Positions 1-11,058 of a stretch of 64,000 nt of DNA are shown in pieces. Within the stretch, counting starts at the first letter, position 1, and each line of letters opens with the position of its first letter. The notes beneath the pieces were generated by a model. That model had not been told where the DNA came from and did no database searches. It saw nothing but the letters and a program-made list of their open reading frames with translations. The translations under genes were made by a program, and so were the position numbers. The stretch spans positions 2,480,001-2,544,000 of the forward strand of contig NEEC01000015.1 in assembly GCA_002189035.1 (NCBI GenBank), read 5' to 3'. The stretch comes from Utricularia gibba. Lineage: Eukaryota > Streptophyta > Magnoliopsida > Lamiales > Lentibulariaceae.

Positions 1-654
1 TTGTTTTGGTGGAAGATGAGATACGCAAACGGGAGCAGAGTTGTTGATGAGGATTGCAGTTTTCTGCTGTTCTGGAAAAAGCCCCTTGCTGCTGCTCCTT
101 CGGTGGTGGTAAGGGAGGAGCAAGTTTCGGAGGAGGCTAGGGATTTGGAGAAGGCCGAAAGTAACAAAGTTTGGGAGAGCGATGAGAAATGCACTGAGGA
201 AAGCGTGGAAATGGAGCTGAGAAGAATGCATCAGCTACTGGGGCCGCCGAGATTTCTGTTCCCGATCAAAGAAGAGAGCAGAGAGGATCTGGAATCCGAC
301 CGTGGGACTGTGAAATCAAGGAGCAAGAGTCTGAGCGAAGGCTGCTTTTACAACATGGATGAGGATACATCTTCCTATTCATCGTTCAGGAGATCATTTG
401 ATTCCTACAGCAACATGGGTGTGAATCCCCTGTTCGAGTCCATGTCAGCGGACGAAATCAACAGGCTGAGATCATCTCCTCCTCCGAAACTCAAGTTCTT
501 GAGAGACGCAGAGGATAAGCTGATCAAAAAGACATTGATCCTGGAGTACGAGCAGAAGTTGAGAACCCAGAGCCAGAATCCTCAGCCCCAGATTTCAAGA
601 CACGAGGTCATCCACAGCTCTCAGGTTCTCCCTCTCTCGTCTTCCCCGACATAA
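1..654 (+). CDS. 3' end of an uncharacterised plant gene (partial)
   Basis: An open frame enters from the left edge and runs 217 codons to a TAA at 652-654. The protein is hydrophilic and rich in Glu, Ser and Arg. It has a Ser/Tyr-rich middle (about residues 108-140) followed by a conserved-looking block containing NPLFESMSADEINRLRSSPP and a Lys/Glu-rich stretch that could form a short coiled coil (about residues 165-190). I recognise no named domain. The true start lies outside the window, and the first visible codon (TTG) is not a start. The next gene downstream on the same strand begins about 1.4 kb away, so the two are independent units. A function cannot be given. Confidence 0.6.
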   Translation: MFWWKMRYANGSRVVDEDCSFLLFWKKPLAAAPSVVVREEQVSEEARDLEKAESNKVWESDEKCTEESVEMELRRMHQLLGPPRFLFPIKEESREDLESDRGTVKSRSKSLSEGCFYNMDEDTSSYSSFRRSFDSYSNMGVNPLFESMSADEINRLRSSPPPKLKFLRDAEDKLIKKTLILEYEQKLRTQSQNPQPQISRHEVIHSSQVLPLSSSPT

Positions 655-2036
655 CCTGTTGATTCAGAGGACGACAAATGGCGCTCCTACATCCACCCCC
701 CAGCAGGCCCTTCAAGTTTACATTCTTTGAGGTGGAATCCCAACCCTTGTGTACGTTCCTGTTGGTTTGCAATCTGTACAGCAGTTTCCTTTTCGAAAAC
801 CCCAACCAGAGCCTGCAAGTCAATCCAAATGGGACTAGAAAGGGAAAGGGAAACAAAGCCATTCAATTCGAAAAAAAAAAAAAACATTTCCCCCCATTTT
901 CTTTAATCATCCGCCTCGGAGCACGGCATGATTGGTGATTGACGATTTCGTTTGTAGGTTTATATGGAGGTTTATGATGGGATTTAAAGATTTAATCTTG
1001 TTTAAAAAATAAGTTATAAATAAATTAAATTTTATCCATTTCCTTTATATAAACATGATACGAATAAAAATAAATCGAAATAGATATTTGATATATTAAT
1101 TTAATTATTTAAATATTCGTATATTGATAGCAATATATATTTAATAAATGAACGAGATATTTATTTTAACTCAACTTGTATGTGAGTTTCCAACCTAATT
1201 CATAAAATATCTACTTTAAACACATATATTCAGAATTTATCAATCTTAACCACATAATATGTATTTAAATAAATACATATAGCTCTAGGATATTATTAAT
1301 TATAATATCCTATCAAACTCACCTAAGCTAGAATTTCTTTTTCCATATTTTTAAAATTATAATTTATTTGGAGTTATTACAGGTCGATAGTGATACTCTT
1401 GATATAGATAATTAAACATGGAAGTCGTACCATTTGTGATGGTGGGGGATGAGGGGTTGGAGTCAAGTGATGGTGGCACGTCACGTAGCGGTCTAGTCGG
1501 GAATCATGTACAAAATACATGGCACGCGTGACACACGTTACTAAAAGAGACATGGGGGCGGGGGGAATCTGATAATGTTGGAGTGGGGCAAAAAGGGGAA
1601 AGCATAATTGATTGATTATTGGCGCTATTATTCAAACTCATAACGGCGTCGTTTAATGCGGGTACGCCCCTCCACTTATGGATCCACTCATTTTTTTACT
1701 GCTCTGTGTTTTTTTACCGTGCCTTTCACCACGGGGGATGGGGTGTCAAGATGAGTGCGATTAATTACCATGCTTTATTTACCTGCTTGTGCCGGGGAGT
1801 GAAAATAAGTAGGTTAATTGATGTCAAGACAATTTTGTTTTTTTTTTGGGAGGATAACGTTGACGGTAACGTTGACTTTGTGACGAGTAGGCAGCGGACC
1901 AAGACATTTCTCCGTCAATCAGTGTGGTCAATGGGGGAGGCGCTGGGTCCGATGCCAAGCAAGTGGATTGGGAGTGAAGCCTAATGCGATGTTGAAGTAG
2001 AAACGCGGAATCTTGAGTGCTTCGGAAGAATCAGTC
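655..2036. other. Intergenic spacer: 3' flank and U-box kinase promoter
   Basis: The first 300 bases look like 3' UTR of the left gene, with an A-run near 870-884. Positions 960-1400 are strongly AT-rich with no coding signal. From about 1420 the sequence is more GC-balanced, with ACGT cores (1480-1535) suited to a promoter. Short open frames here (for example 1619-1984) lack codon bias or a recognisable product and were not called. Confidence 0.5.
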
Positions 2037-5000
2037 ATGGCGGTGCTGCTGGAGGATCCCTGCGCTCCGGATATCCTTTCTGGGTTGTCGGGGACAGCGG
2101 GTCTCCTGCGAGAAATTATACCATCTCCGAGTTTCCGACCGGCGGATGCAGAAATGGTTCATTTGGTCGTGGGGAAGTCTGTGCAGAAGATGCGGGCTCT
2201 GCTACGCTGGACTTTTGCCCAATTCCCTGGGCATGAAGTTTGTTTGATTTGTGTTCATTGTCCCTCTAGCCGCGTTCCAACTTTATGTAAGCCTTTTAGT
2301 TGTGGTTATTTCTTTTTTTTTCTTTTTCTTTTTCTTTTTGTGTGTATGTGCGCTTGTTTTGTCCCCATCTGTTACTTTTTTTTATTGCTTAATTTTATGG
2401 GAATTTCGTGTAGTGGGTAAACTGCCGGCAAGTGGAGCAAATCCTGAAATGATGTTGGTTTGCAGATACGAGGAGAGAAAGATTGCAATGAACTTACTGT
2501 CAGTTTGTTTGACTATATGCAAAGTAGCCAGAGTATAGTTTTTTACTCTCCAACTCCTCATCACTACATAGTTTCATCCATTGGTTGATTCAAAATCATT
2601 AGCGATAAATCACAAGTGCTATGCCTTGATGATGTGATTTTCAAAATATGCAGGTCAAAGCAAGTGTTATTGCTGCTGAAGCTGACGAAATTCAGAAAGG
2701 GATCGTGAACTTGATAAAGCAGCATGGGATAAAGAAACTTGTCGTTGGAGCATTGCCAGAGTATGCCTCGTTGTACATATACATCTGTCTTCTTTGGGAT
2801 AGTGTATCATTTGTTTGTTATGCTTCACAAAGCAATGACTGCTGTCTGGTTAATTGATCAAAGATTAAGTATTGGTATTCTGAGTCCCCTGCTATTCCTT
2901 AAGGGATCTTGCTACATATGTAAACAGCTTCATGAAAGGGAAAAATAAGTCCTACGAGAACTGCTTTGCTGTAACGCACGCTCCTGAATATTGTGAGATG
3001 TGGTATGTGAACAATGGAAAGTTGATTTGGACGCGACAAGGGAAGAGCTCAAGTCTTGGTTTACCAATCCGTCAATCTGGAACCAAAACTGTGAGTGATT
3101 CGGAATCTTTATGCTTCTGGCTGGGATGAGGTTGTGTTCTTGTACTTCTTCATCTTGTTCCACTTCTATCCTGCAAATGCATGCGGGCTGCAGGAACGAA
3201 TATCTGCAGGCCCATGTATATGAAGTCAATTCAATCTTGTCCTATCATATGCAGCTCAATGCCAGTACGCCTGATTCACCATGTAACAGTGTTCAACCTA
3301 CAGCATCTAGTGGGAGAGCTGGTATTGCCTTTTTCTCGTCTGCATTTCAAGATTTATTTTTCTGTTATAGCTCAACATGATGGAAGATCTTTGGCGCCCT
3401 TCTTTTGCAGAAGCAGGTTCAGATTCCACTGAAAGTATAGATGAATCATACATCAAGCGCCTGGATCTTAAGCAACTAGAAGCTGAAGTTCTTGAAGCGT
3501 CTTATAAGGTTACCATGACATTCACACATACCTTTCTTTCAATGGGATACAAGAGTTCCTTCCTCAGTGCTCTGTTCTGTGATCTTTCGATTTTTCTGGT
3601 TTCTAATCTTGGTTTTAAAATTTACTACAAGGCGGAAGCATTCAAAATGGATCATTCTCAAGAAGTAAAGCTCCAGCAAGAAGCCCTTCGTCTCATGGCA
3701 AGAGAACAAGAGGAGCTATCAAGGGATAGAAAAGAAGCAACTCAAAAGTTGCAAAAGGTCTTGCTAGAAATAGAATGTCTAGATGGTCATCTGCTGGAAA
3801 CAAAGCTTCAGTGTGAGCAATTTACTGGAGAATTGAAGCTGATTCAAGCGTCCATCACTGCAACTAGGAAGGAGAAGCAAAAGCTTCTCCAACAGAAGAT
3901 GGATGCCATAAAATGGCTTGATAGATGCAGAAACATTCGAAAATCTGGAGATGAATCCGGGATCATGAGTCTTAGTTTGATCAATGACCTATCTGATTTA
4001 CCAGAGTTTGCATTATCAGATATTGAGACCGCTACATGCAATTTTTCAGACTCTTTCAATATAGGCCAAGGCTCAACAGGTGCAGTGTACAAAGGGGAGA
4101 TGCTGGGCAAGACTGTGGCTATAAAAAAATTTCATCTTTACAACCTGCCAAGGCAGATCGATTACAACGAAGTGGTAAATATTCTATATTTTCTCTCCAT
4201 TATATAGCAGGGATTGTAGTCTCCCCTTTTGTTAATGTTCTAGTTCTTTGAACACCTGTGCTTTGGTCCATGAAGGTTCAAGTTCTCAGCAAGCTGCAGC
4301 ATCCCCGCCTCGTGGAATTAATCGGAACATGCCTGGAAGCCTGGCTGCTCATTTATGAGTACATTCCAGGAGCTAGCCTTGACACTTACCTCTGTGGCAA
4401 TAAACTTAGTTCACTCACCTGGAAAACAAGAGTTCAAATCGTGGCAGATATAGCAAGCGGCCTTCTTTTCTTGCAATCCTTTAGGCCTCAGAAGCTTGTT
4501 CATGGGAATCTGAAACCTGAGAACTTGCTTTTAGATCATGAAGGCAGATGCAAAATGAGCGACTATGTTGATCATATGCTGACGGGCGGGAACAAGATCC
4601 GCTGTCCTAGCTTTCGTGGTTGCTCTTCATCTACTGAAGCTTCCACATTGCTGTATACTGATCCAGAGTCCCATAGAACCGGAGAAGTTTCCCAAAAGTC
4701 TGATGTCTATTCCTTTGGGGTAATCATACTTCAACTGCTTACAGGAAATATGCGAGGAACGGTCTCAACCGAGGCTCGTTGTGCATTCTCAAATGACAAC
4801 GTGGGAAAACTGTTGGACTCTTCAGCAGGAGAATGGCCGGACTACGTTGCTCGAAGGTTGCTGGAACTGGGGCTCCAATGCTGTGAAAGGAACAGCCGAG
4901 ACAGGCCTGAGCTCACTCCATCCGTCGTAAAGGAGCTGGAAAATATGGTCCTCTTGGAAGACCAAGCAGTCCCAGCCTTTCTCCAGTGCCCCATTCTCCG

Positions 5001-5272
5001 GGTACGTCCACTTTCCTTCACAGCACAGCAGGCAGACCATCGGCTTCACTGATGCTTTGTGTCGTTTTCATGGTGCGCAGGAAATGATGCATAGCCCACA
5101 AATGGCGGCAGATGGCTTCACATATGAAGGGGAAGCCATCCGCAGCTGGCTGGAAGCTGGGAACCAAACTTCTCCAATGACAAATCTGAAGCTCAGCCAC
5201 ACGAACCTGACTCCAAACCATTCCCTGAGGCTTTGCATTCAGGACTGGATACTTCACCTCAAAACCACCTGA
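2037..5272 (+). CDS. U-box E3 ligase with USP and kinase-like domains (PUB32-type)
   Basis: Nine predicted exons: 2037-2286, 2414-2532, 2654-2760, 2928-3090, 3210-3321, 3411-3508, 3632-4174, 4276-5001, 5081-5272. All phases agree and give 769 residues. In order: an N-terminal USP-like domain (to about residue 180, with PTLLGKLPASGAN and KLVVGALPDFMKGKNKSYEN), a Ser-rich linker, a coiled coil (about 285-400), a kinase-like domain (about 445-700) and a C-terminal U-box (about 700-769: CPILREMMHSPQMAADGFTY, then TSPMTNLKLSH). Plant PUB proteins of this type are presumed E2-dependent ubiquitin ligases. The glycine loop GQGSTGAVYKGE and the VAIKK lysine are present, but the catalytic loop reads HGNLKPENLL instead of HRDxxxxN and the DFG site reads SDYV, so the kinase part is probably inactive. 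The U-box occupies its own last exon. Closest relative from memory is the Arabidopsis PUB32/33 group. Confidence 0.9.
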
Positions 5273-5681
5273 TCTCCATTCAGTCCGTACATCAAAAGCC
5301 ATACACAGAAACCATTAGAATTGGATACAGTTTCATTTGTATATTAATTACAATAGTTACATACGAAATGCGATATTTATTCATTGTTTTTTTAGTTCAA
5401 AATTCTTGTCGGAGTTAATACCCAACCTCCTCCACCTAAATTTGCTATGTCCGAAGGTAGTTGTTAGTTGCATCAATGGAGATGGGCCCCGCACCCACGT
5501 GCTTTATTGTTTTTTGCATGCGTGTGACTTTTATATACATAAAATCATTTATTGCATTTTGGGTATTAATTTAATGATATTAAAATGCTGGATTAATGGA
5601 ATGATAGTGAAGAAGCAAAACTTGTTTCCTTTTATTCTTGTTGCTCTTAGCGACCTGTGAAAAGACAACAATGGTGTGGGA
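5273..5681. other. Convergent 3' spacer
   Basis: AT-rich sequence between two convergent genes (U-box kinase ending at 5272, PP2C ending at 5682). It holds the 3' UTRs of both. No coding signal, repeat or RNA gene was seen. Confidence 0.6.
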
Positions 5682-7911
5682 TCATGCCGAAGATCTCCAC
5701 ATTCTTCCCTCCAATGAAATGACGATGACGGAGACGTCATCGTGGTAGCGGCGTCGATCGCCTTGCGGGATCTCCAGGAGCTCGTGGAAGTCCATTCCTG
5801 AAATGTGAACCAAGGAGTGTAAGTTCAGCTCAATGGTGCACTGTGGTTGTATTTGCGAGGGACGTACCGGCAGTCTTGGCGGCGCGGAAGAGGAGCTCCT
5901 CGACCAAATGCTGAGCTGGGTCTCCCTCCGGCGACCATGACAGGAAAAGCTGAACTTCAGCGACGGCCTCTTCGTTGGTGAAGTACTGGTAGAGCCCATC
6001 GGAGGAGAGTATCAGGAACTGGTCTCGTGAAGAGAGTCTATGGTGATGCAGCCATGGCACGCAGTTGATGTACGAGGAGCTACCCACGTACTCAATCCTG
6101 AACATCTCTAGAAGTGCATTGTTCCAGTTCGGCTGTCAACAATAAAGTATCAGTTTCTCCCTTCGAATTCGAGGAAAAAGAAGAAGAAGAAGACAGCAAT
6201 TTCTGTGAAATGTGATTCACCTGTTTGAGAAATCCGGCTCCAAAGGCTCTGGTAACTTTCAATGAGCCTTTAACGCGCCCATTGATGACTGCGGATGCAT
6301 CATCCGGATGCTCTTTCTGGATCCTTGAAGTCTCCTCTTGCATCGAAGTGCTGTGCTCTGCTGTTAGCTGCAACGCTATGAGAGGATCATCAAAGGGATC
6401 TCCATCGAGATTCTGAAGATCGTGCAAGGTTTCCTCTTTTATTTTCTCAAGCTCCTGGCTCCAGATGTCTGGTTCCCTTTTTTGAGCTAAAATGGCTCTG
6501 GAATCGCCCACATTCATGATGTAAACATCGTCCTGTTTCATCACCATGACGAGAACGCAAGAACCCATTAACGACAGCTCGGGATTCTCCAGTAACATCG
6601 TATCAGCAATCTCGAGGTAAGATTCCTCTGTTTTCTTGAGGGCTTGAGACAGTGCTTTTAAGACGTCCTCGTGATTTGAAGTAGCTGAAGTTGATCTATT
6701 TTTGTTCAATCTCCGATCAAGTTCCAGTCTTTCACGGTCCCATTGGCACCTCCACCGCTTCTGATTCTCTTCCCATTTTTTAGCTACGCCTCTGTATTTG
6801 CTCTTCACGCTCCATTTTCTTTCCCCATACACAGCACCGGGATTTTGATCTTGTTCAGCAGCTTTTGAGCAACTTTCTTCCGATTTCTCTGCGGAAAGTT
6901 CTTCGCTGTGGGGACGATTAAAGTTGAAGTCTTCTTTTGCAGAGGTCGAATTTGAACGAGACAAAATCCGATCGCAGTCCTCCCCCAGAGAATGCCTTTG
7001 AGCTCTTTACGAACAGAAGAATACAGATTTGAGAGCAAGAAATCCGGCGCATCTGGGCCGTTGAAGCCGTCGTAAATCCCGACAAATACCCATCCTTCAT
7101 CTTCAGAAACCACGACATGAACTCTATCCTCGCCTGCTTTCCCTTGAGCCCACTCAAGATTCTGGACTTCTCGTGAATCATCGTCATCGTCATCTTCTAA
7201 ACTGAAACCAGTGGTGATAGTGAATTGATTTTTCTTCGGGATCCAGCTACCATTCTCCTTCATCTCTACAATTCCTTTAACCGGAGCAACGACGGAGTTC
7301 TGCCCACTTTTGATTCCTCTAGACAGAGCACGCTTAAGAACTCGAAGCAAAGAAACTTTTCTTAATCTCGATTGAAACACAAATCCGCCATGGGAATAGC
7401 TTCTAAGGAAGCGATTAGTTTCGACAAAGGAGGCTCTCTCAATGGGCCCTGACATAAATCCCCTCTCCAAAGGCCCCGAATTGGGGATAACCCCAGAACC
7501 AAACAAGGGTCCCGAATGAACAGATGAGTTTCTGGGTATGGGTTGAAGAGGAATAGACGCAAACGAATTCGAACTCTCGAAAGCCGAAGCTCTATCGTTG
7601 CAGGAGTAGAAATCAAGCAACGACGTCGAGAGCGGAGTGGAGGTGTTGGCGCTCACCGCGGCGCCAGAAATAGACTTAAACGTCGTCGTTGTCGGACAAG
7701 ATGTCCCCAGAGGATCAAGATGTTTGCAGTTTTGAGGGCGTATATAGCAAAATGAGTGCCCCAAATCATCAAATGCCTCGGAGATAACCATACCCACCTT
7801 GAGATCCCCGATGCGGCGGCGTCGGCGGCGAGCGGCGGACTCATTATCATGCTGTCGTGTAGAAGAAACTCCAGAGAAACAGAGGGCGAGCTTCCCAACC
7901 CCGTTACCCAT
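5682..7911 (-). CDS. PLL4/PLL5-like: Protein phosphatase 2C, POLTERGEIST-like (PLL4/PLL5 type), with apparent frameshift
   Basis: Predicted exons on the minus strand: 7911-6221, 6132-5868, 5797-5682. The start at 7911 gives [14 protein letters not shown], the N-acylation-type N-terminus of PLL proteins (Gly2). Then come [10 protein letters not shown], repeated SGP/ERGF motifs, and a PP2C domain with [62 protein letters not shown] and [18 protein letters not shown], including the metal-binding Asp residues. Family members act on receptor-kinase signalling at the plasma membrane. After ELKGILWG (around 6982-6986) the frame breaks: the rest of the domain continues in another frame, and one extra G in the G run joins the two. 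No splice site explains it. As written, the protein truncates before the catalytic core. Confidence 0.9.
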
Positions 7912-8162
7912 GGAGACAAACACCAGTGGCTTCAAACGATCATTCACAGCCTTGGAAGACCGAGGACGAGGAGAGCGAGGAAGTCTGCTCCCCCGGGTTG
8001 AGTGAAAGGGGAGGAGAAAGGGACCGTTGACTTACAGAGTGCTTGATTGAGGTAATAAAAACAGACAGAGGAGTTGGAATCAGGGCAGGGGGGAGTGGGC
8101 CCCATCCGCTTCGTTGCATATTTTTCAACCTCACGCGCCTCCATGTCCAACCTCCACCCACA

Positions 8163-8182
8163 CTCTCTCTCTCTCTCTCTCT
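8163..8182. repeat. (CT)10 microsatellite, PP2C 5' region
   Basis: Ten perfect CT units about 250 bp upstream of the PP2C start codon. Read on the gene's strand this is a GA repeat, a common feature of plant 5' leaders and core promoters. Confidence 0.9.
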
Positions 8183-8281
8183 TCCCATTTAATTTCTCCG
8201 ATATTTGTAGTACTTATCACCAATATTGTAATGTAACCGCACCTTAATTTAGTAAAACTCGCGTTTAGAAACCTTAATCCA

Positions 8282-8297
8282 ACCGAACCGGTTCGGT
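8282..8297. repeat. 16-bp perfect palindrome
   Basis: The sequence ACCGAACCGGTTCGGT equals its own reverse complement. A further AACCGGTTC copy of its core follows at about 8304. It lies upstream of the PP2C gene. No factor is assigned. Confidence 0.6.
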
Positions 8298-8546
8298 CAA
8301 GGCAACCGGTTCAACACAGGGTGGAAAAGTAGGGAGGGGACGCGGTGCGGTTGGCGTACCGATAAGGTCAACGTCTTCAACTCGGCCGGCGTTGACTTTT
8401 GAGGACGGATTCTGCAGATCTGCTGCGGTCATCAATGGCTCCTTCCTACTCCATTATTCAACACCTACGCACGTCGCCTAGAAGCGTTTTGCCCGCTTCT
8501 TTCATTTCTGGGATCCGTACACAATTTCCAAGAGTAAAAAATAAGG

Positions 8547-8564
8547 GTGTGTGTGTGTGTGTGT
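8547..8564. repeat. (GT)9 microsatellite
   Basis: Nine perfect GT units in the spacer downstream of the OEP16 stop codon. Confidence 0.9.
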
Positions 8565-8619
8565 GGTGTGATTTATTCGTCCTTTGTTTATTATTCAACG
8601 TTCGACGGCGTGAATGGCG

Positions 8620-8649
8620 TTCTTCTTCTTCTTCTTCTTCTTCTTCTTC
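8620..8649. repeat. (TTC)10 microsatellite at the OEP16 stop codon
   Basis: Ten TTC units on the plus strand, read as GAA on the gene strand. The tract overlaps two bases of the OEP16 TGA (8650-8648), so the 3' UTR begins with a (GAA)n run. Length changes here would alter only the UTR. Confidence 0.85.
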
Positions 8650-9558
8650 AAGTGAGGTACTTGAGGAGCTCGTTGGCGGTGGCCACTGCGCCACCGGTGA
8701 GGGCGGTCATCACGATGCTGTCCCTGGGTTGGCCGGTCACCGTGGAAGCGACGGCTCCGGTTAAGGCGCCTCCGATGAGTGCATTTTTCTGCATGCAAAG
8801 GACGGTCTTGGTCATGTTTTCGTGGACAAAATGAGGTTATGGTTCATTCTACTTACCCAGTCTCTTGTACCTCGAATCCTCTCGACGCCCAGCTCCATTC
8901 CCACGTACAGACCAGCCACTGTCCCTGTAATGGATTCAAGAGTTAATGGCAATGGTGTTTTTGACAAGGATGGATCCGGTGGATGAACAAAGACAGATGA
9001 ATCACCCCAGTAAGCTCCATTCTTGCACATTTTCTTGAGCTGCGGATAACAAAGCCCATCAGGATGGCAATTCAAAGCACTGTTACAACAATAAAGATAT
9101 GTTACGGATCACGAATCCATCACCGAATGCTCGAAGTTGTGTCCGGAAACGTTCCCTATGAGACAGACAAAGAATCCTGTTACTTGGCACTCAAGTTGCA
9201 GTCTGCACACCTTCTTATTATAAAAAGGAAAGGAAGTAGAATAATTGCTTGTTTGAATACTCCATATAACACAAGTTAGGCAGATGATATCGAATAAGAA
9301 GCGTGCACACCTCTTTTTGCTATGTTATATGTTTCCTCTGCGGCTGCTCTAGCGGCGGCCACCTGAAGTGTCATCGTCCACATTATGTCATCACATGATC
9401 AGAAATGCATTCATCCACGTATGAGTACAGGGAAGAAGGGTTACCCCGCCGATCTTCAAGAAACCATCCACAGCGTGGTTCAAGAAGGGGTGACCCATAT
9501 CGACCATCAAGTTCACATTCGGCGACTTAAGAGATCCGGAAAACGAAGTCTGAGGCAT
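8648..9558 (-). CDS. OEP16: Plastid outer envelope pore protein OEP16
   Basis: Six predicted exons on the minus strand: 9558-9445, 9362-9311, 9155-9124, 9039-9006, 8924-8857, 8788-8648. Phases agree and give 146 residues, the usual OEP16 size. Recognisable blocks are MPQTSFSGSL, NHAVDGFLKIGG, LKKMCKNGAYWGTVAG, the signature GMELGVERIRGTRDW (about residues 84-98) and a C-terminal Gly/Ala-rich segment KNALIGGALTGAVASTVTG. OEP16 is a PRAT-family protein of the chloroplast outer envelope; the Arabidopsis protein is implicated in amino-acid passage and PORA import. The gene sits between the PLL phosphatase and CXIP4, the same neighbours as Arabidopsis OEP16-1, which supports the OEP16-1 assignment. 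The exons are too short for simple ORF calling. Confidence 0.88.
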
Positions 9559-10098
9559 TTTACAAGCCCTGTGCGTATTTTCCCCTTCTCTGTGGTGTTC
9601 TGTGCCGGTGCTGCAATGCCAAGTATATAGAAGTCAGAAGAGTAACCGAAATACAAGAAAACAAGGATCGGGTGACTTGTTAACCATATAGCTGTAAGAT
9701 GGGAGATGCACCCGCAATTTCGCAGTTACCAAGCATCACCTTGACCTTTTCATTTCCTAGTTCTATGCATTTTTATTCGCATTCTGATTCTCACTATGTT
9801 AATGCATTGCATGTCCCAGTGATGCATATAAGCATAAAATCACGAGAAAAGATTACATGCATCTAGAACAGATTTTGCACTCTCCAGTCAAAAGCCATTA
9901 TGACAACGTGTCCTGTATACCCAACCTTTTCACATAATGGTTAGGCTAAAACCCCAACGGGAACAAGCATACAGCTTCAACAAAGTGGTCAAATGGTGAA
10001 ACAGGCAAACGTGTTACAAGCCAAAAGAAACATAGAAAACAGTGAATAAGGAAGCCAGGAAACAATGTAGATGGCCACGAGCAATCCTTACAGCTTAT
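9559..10098. other. OEP16 promoter / CXIP4 3' flank
   Basis: Spacer between two genes on the minus strand, holding the OEP16 upstream region and the CXIP4 3' UTR. No coding signal was seen. Confidence 0.5.
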
Positions 10099-11058
10099 TC
10101 AGTCCTCTTTATGACGATGCCTTCTGCTCTTCTGAGAGCGGTCCTTGTCCCTTCCAACTCGGGAATGGTCATCAGGGTTAGAATCGGAACGGGAATGGCC
10201 CCTCCTATTCCTATTCCTATTCCTCCTCTTACGTCGGTGATCAGAAGTAGTATCAGACGAGTCGTTCTCTGAAACATGATGGCTCCTCCTCCTGCTCTTC
10301 TCCTTCCTACCCTGCCTGTCATTATGCCTACGATCCTTTTCCTCATCAGAGTAGTCATAGCCTTTTCTCCTCCTTTTCTCCCTTCTCTTCTTCTTTTCAT
10401 CATCTTCTTCGGAATGAGTGCACCCCTTATGAGCACTCCTTTTCTTAGACCTTCCCCTGTGCCTCCTCTCTCTAGTCTCCTCGTCCTTAGATTCATCGCT
10501 TTCATTCCTCCTGCAACTCTTATTACTTCGACCATTCAACCGTTTTCCAGACTTCTCGGCAAATGCCCTCTCTATCTCAGAGTCATAATCCGAATCAGAA
10601 CTCTCGCTCTCCTCCTCTTCACTGGTATCCTCACTTTCCACCGCAGGCTTTCCCCTTACTCTTTCCCCCTTGAGTTTCTCCAGACCAGATAGAACAGCAG
10701 CCTGAACTGCATCCGGATCCTTGCCTCCCCCATCCTCCTTGACACTTAAAAAGTTCCTACACTGAAACGTCAAATGCCCAACTCGCCCACACTTCTTGCA
10801 AGCACCACGTGCCTCATCAGCACTGGAGCCTGTTATGCGAGCCAGAGCAAGCAATCCCTGAAAACTGGCATAAGCATTCTCGGGCTCAGGCTCAGCAACA
10901 CTAGTCTTCTGAGAAGATTTATCCTTTTTTTCATCCTTGTTAGGCGCATATGGGTCATATCCAATAGCACTCTGCCATATTCCGTGGGTCTGTAGAGCAA
11001 CACTGCTGTGCACGCGATTGTTCGCAGGCATGCGAACCCTCCCAGCGGTGGCCGGCAT
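10099..11058 (-). CDS. CXIP4: CAX-interacting protein 4-like zinc-knuckle protein
   Basis: A single coding exon of 319 codons. It starts MPATAGRVRMPANNRVHSS, the conserved CXIP4 N-terminus, and continues with HGIWQSAIGYDPYAPNKDEK. A CCHC zinc knuckle, CKKCGRVGHLTFQC, lies at about residues 86-99. The C-terminal two thirds are very basic and charged, with Arg/Lys/Ser/Glu-rich repeats resembling RS-like nuclear proteins. The Arabidopsis homologue was found as an activator of the vacuolar H+/Ca2+ exchanger CAX1 in yeast and is mainly nuclear; an RNA-related role is suggested by the domains but not shown here. The frame is intact. The 5' UTR probably extends into 11059-11800, possibly with an intron. 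Confidence 0.92.
   Translation of the reverse strand: MPATAGRVRMPANNRVHSSVALQTHGIWQSAIGYDPYAPNKDEKKDKSSQKTSVAEPEPENAYASFQGLLALARITGSSADEARGACKKCGRVGHLTFQCRNFLSVKEDGGGKDPDAVQAAVLSGLEKLKGERVRGKPAVESEDTSEEEESESSDSDYDSEIERAFAEKSGKRLNGRSNKSCRRNESDESKDEETRERRHRGRSKKRSAHKGCTHSEEDDEKKKRREKRRRKGYDYSDEEKDRRHNDRQGRKEKSRRRSHHVSENDSSDTTSDHRRKRRNRNRNRRGHSRSDSNPDDHSRVGRDKDRSQKSRRHRHKED

Larger units (their letters stand above)
7912..8647. other. PP2C promoter and OEP16 3' flank with microsatellites
   Basis: This spacer holds the upstream region of the PP2C gene and the downstream region of OEP16. It contains a (CT)10 tract at 8163-8182, a 16-bp palindrome at 8282-8297, a (GT)9 tract at 8547-8564 and a (TTC)10 tract touching the OEP16 stop codon. 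An open frame at 8399-8764 on the plus strand runs over these repeats and was not called. Confidence 0.5.

Noticed and set aside
1619-1984. 121-codon open frame upstream of the U-box kinase
   Set aside because: No conserved product, starts from a non-ATG codon and lies in the promoter.
8399-8764. Open frame over the GT and TTC microsatellites
   Set aside because: It is built from simple repeats and the antisense of the OEP16 last exon.
10276-10692. Plus-strand open frame across CXIP4
   Set aside because: Shadow of the Arg/Lys/Glu-rich CXIP4 tail.
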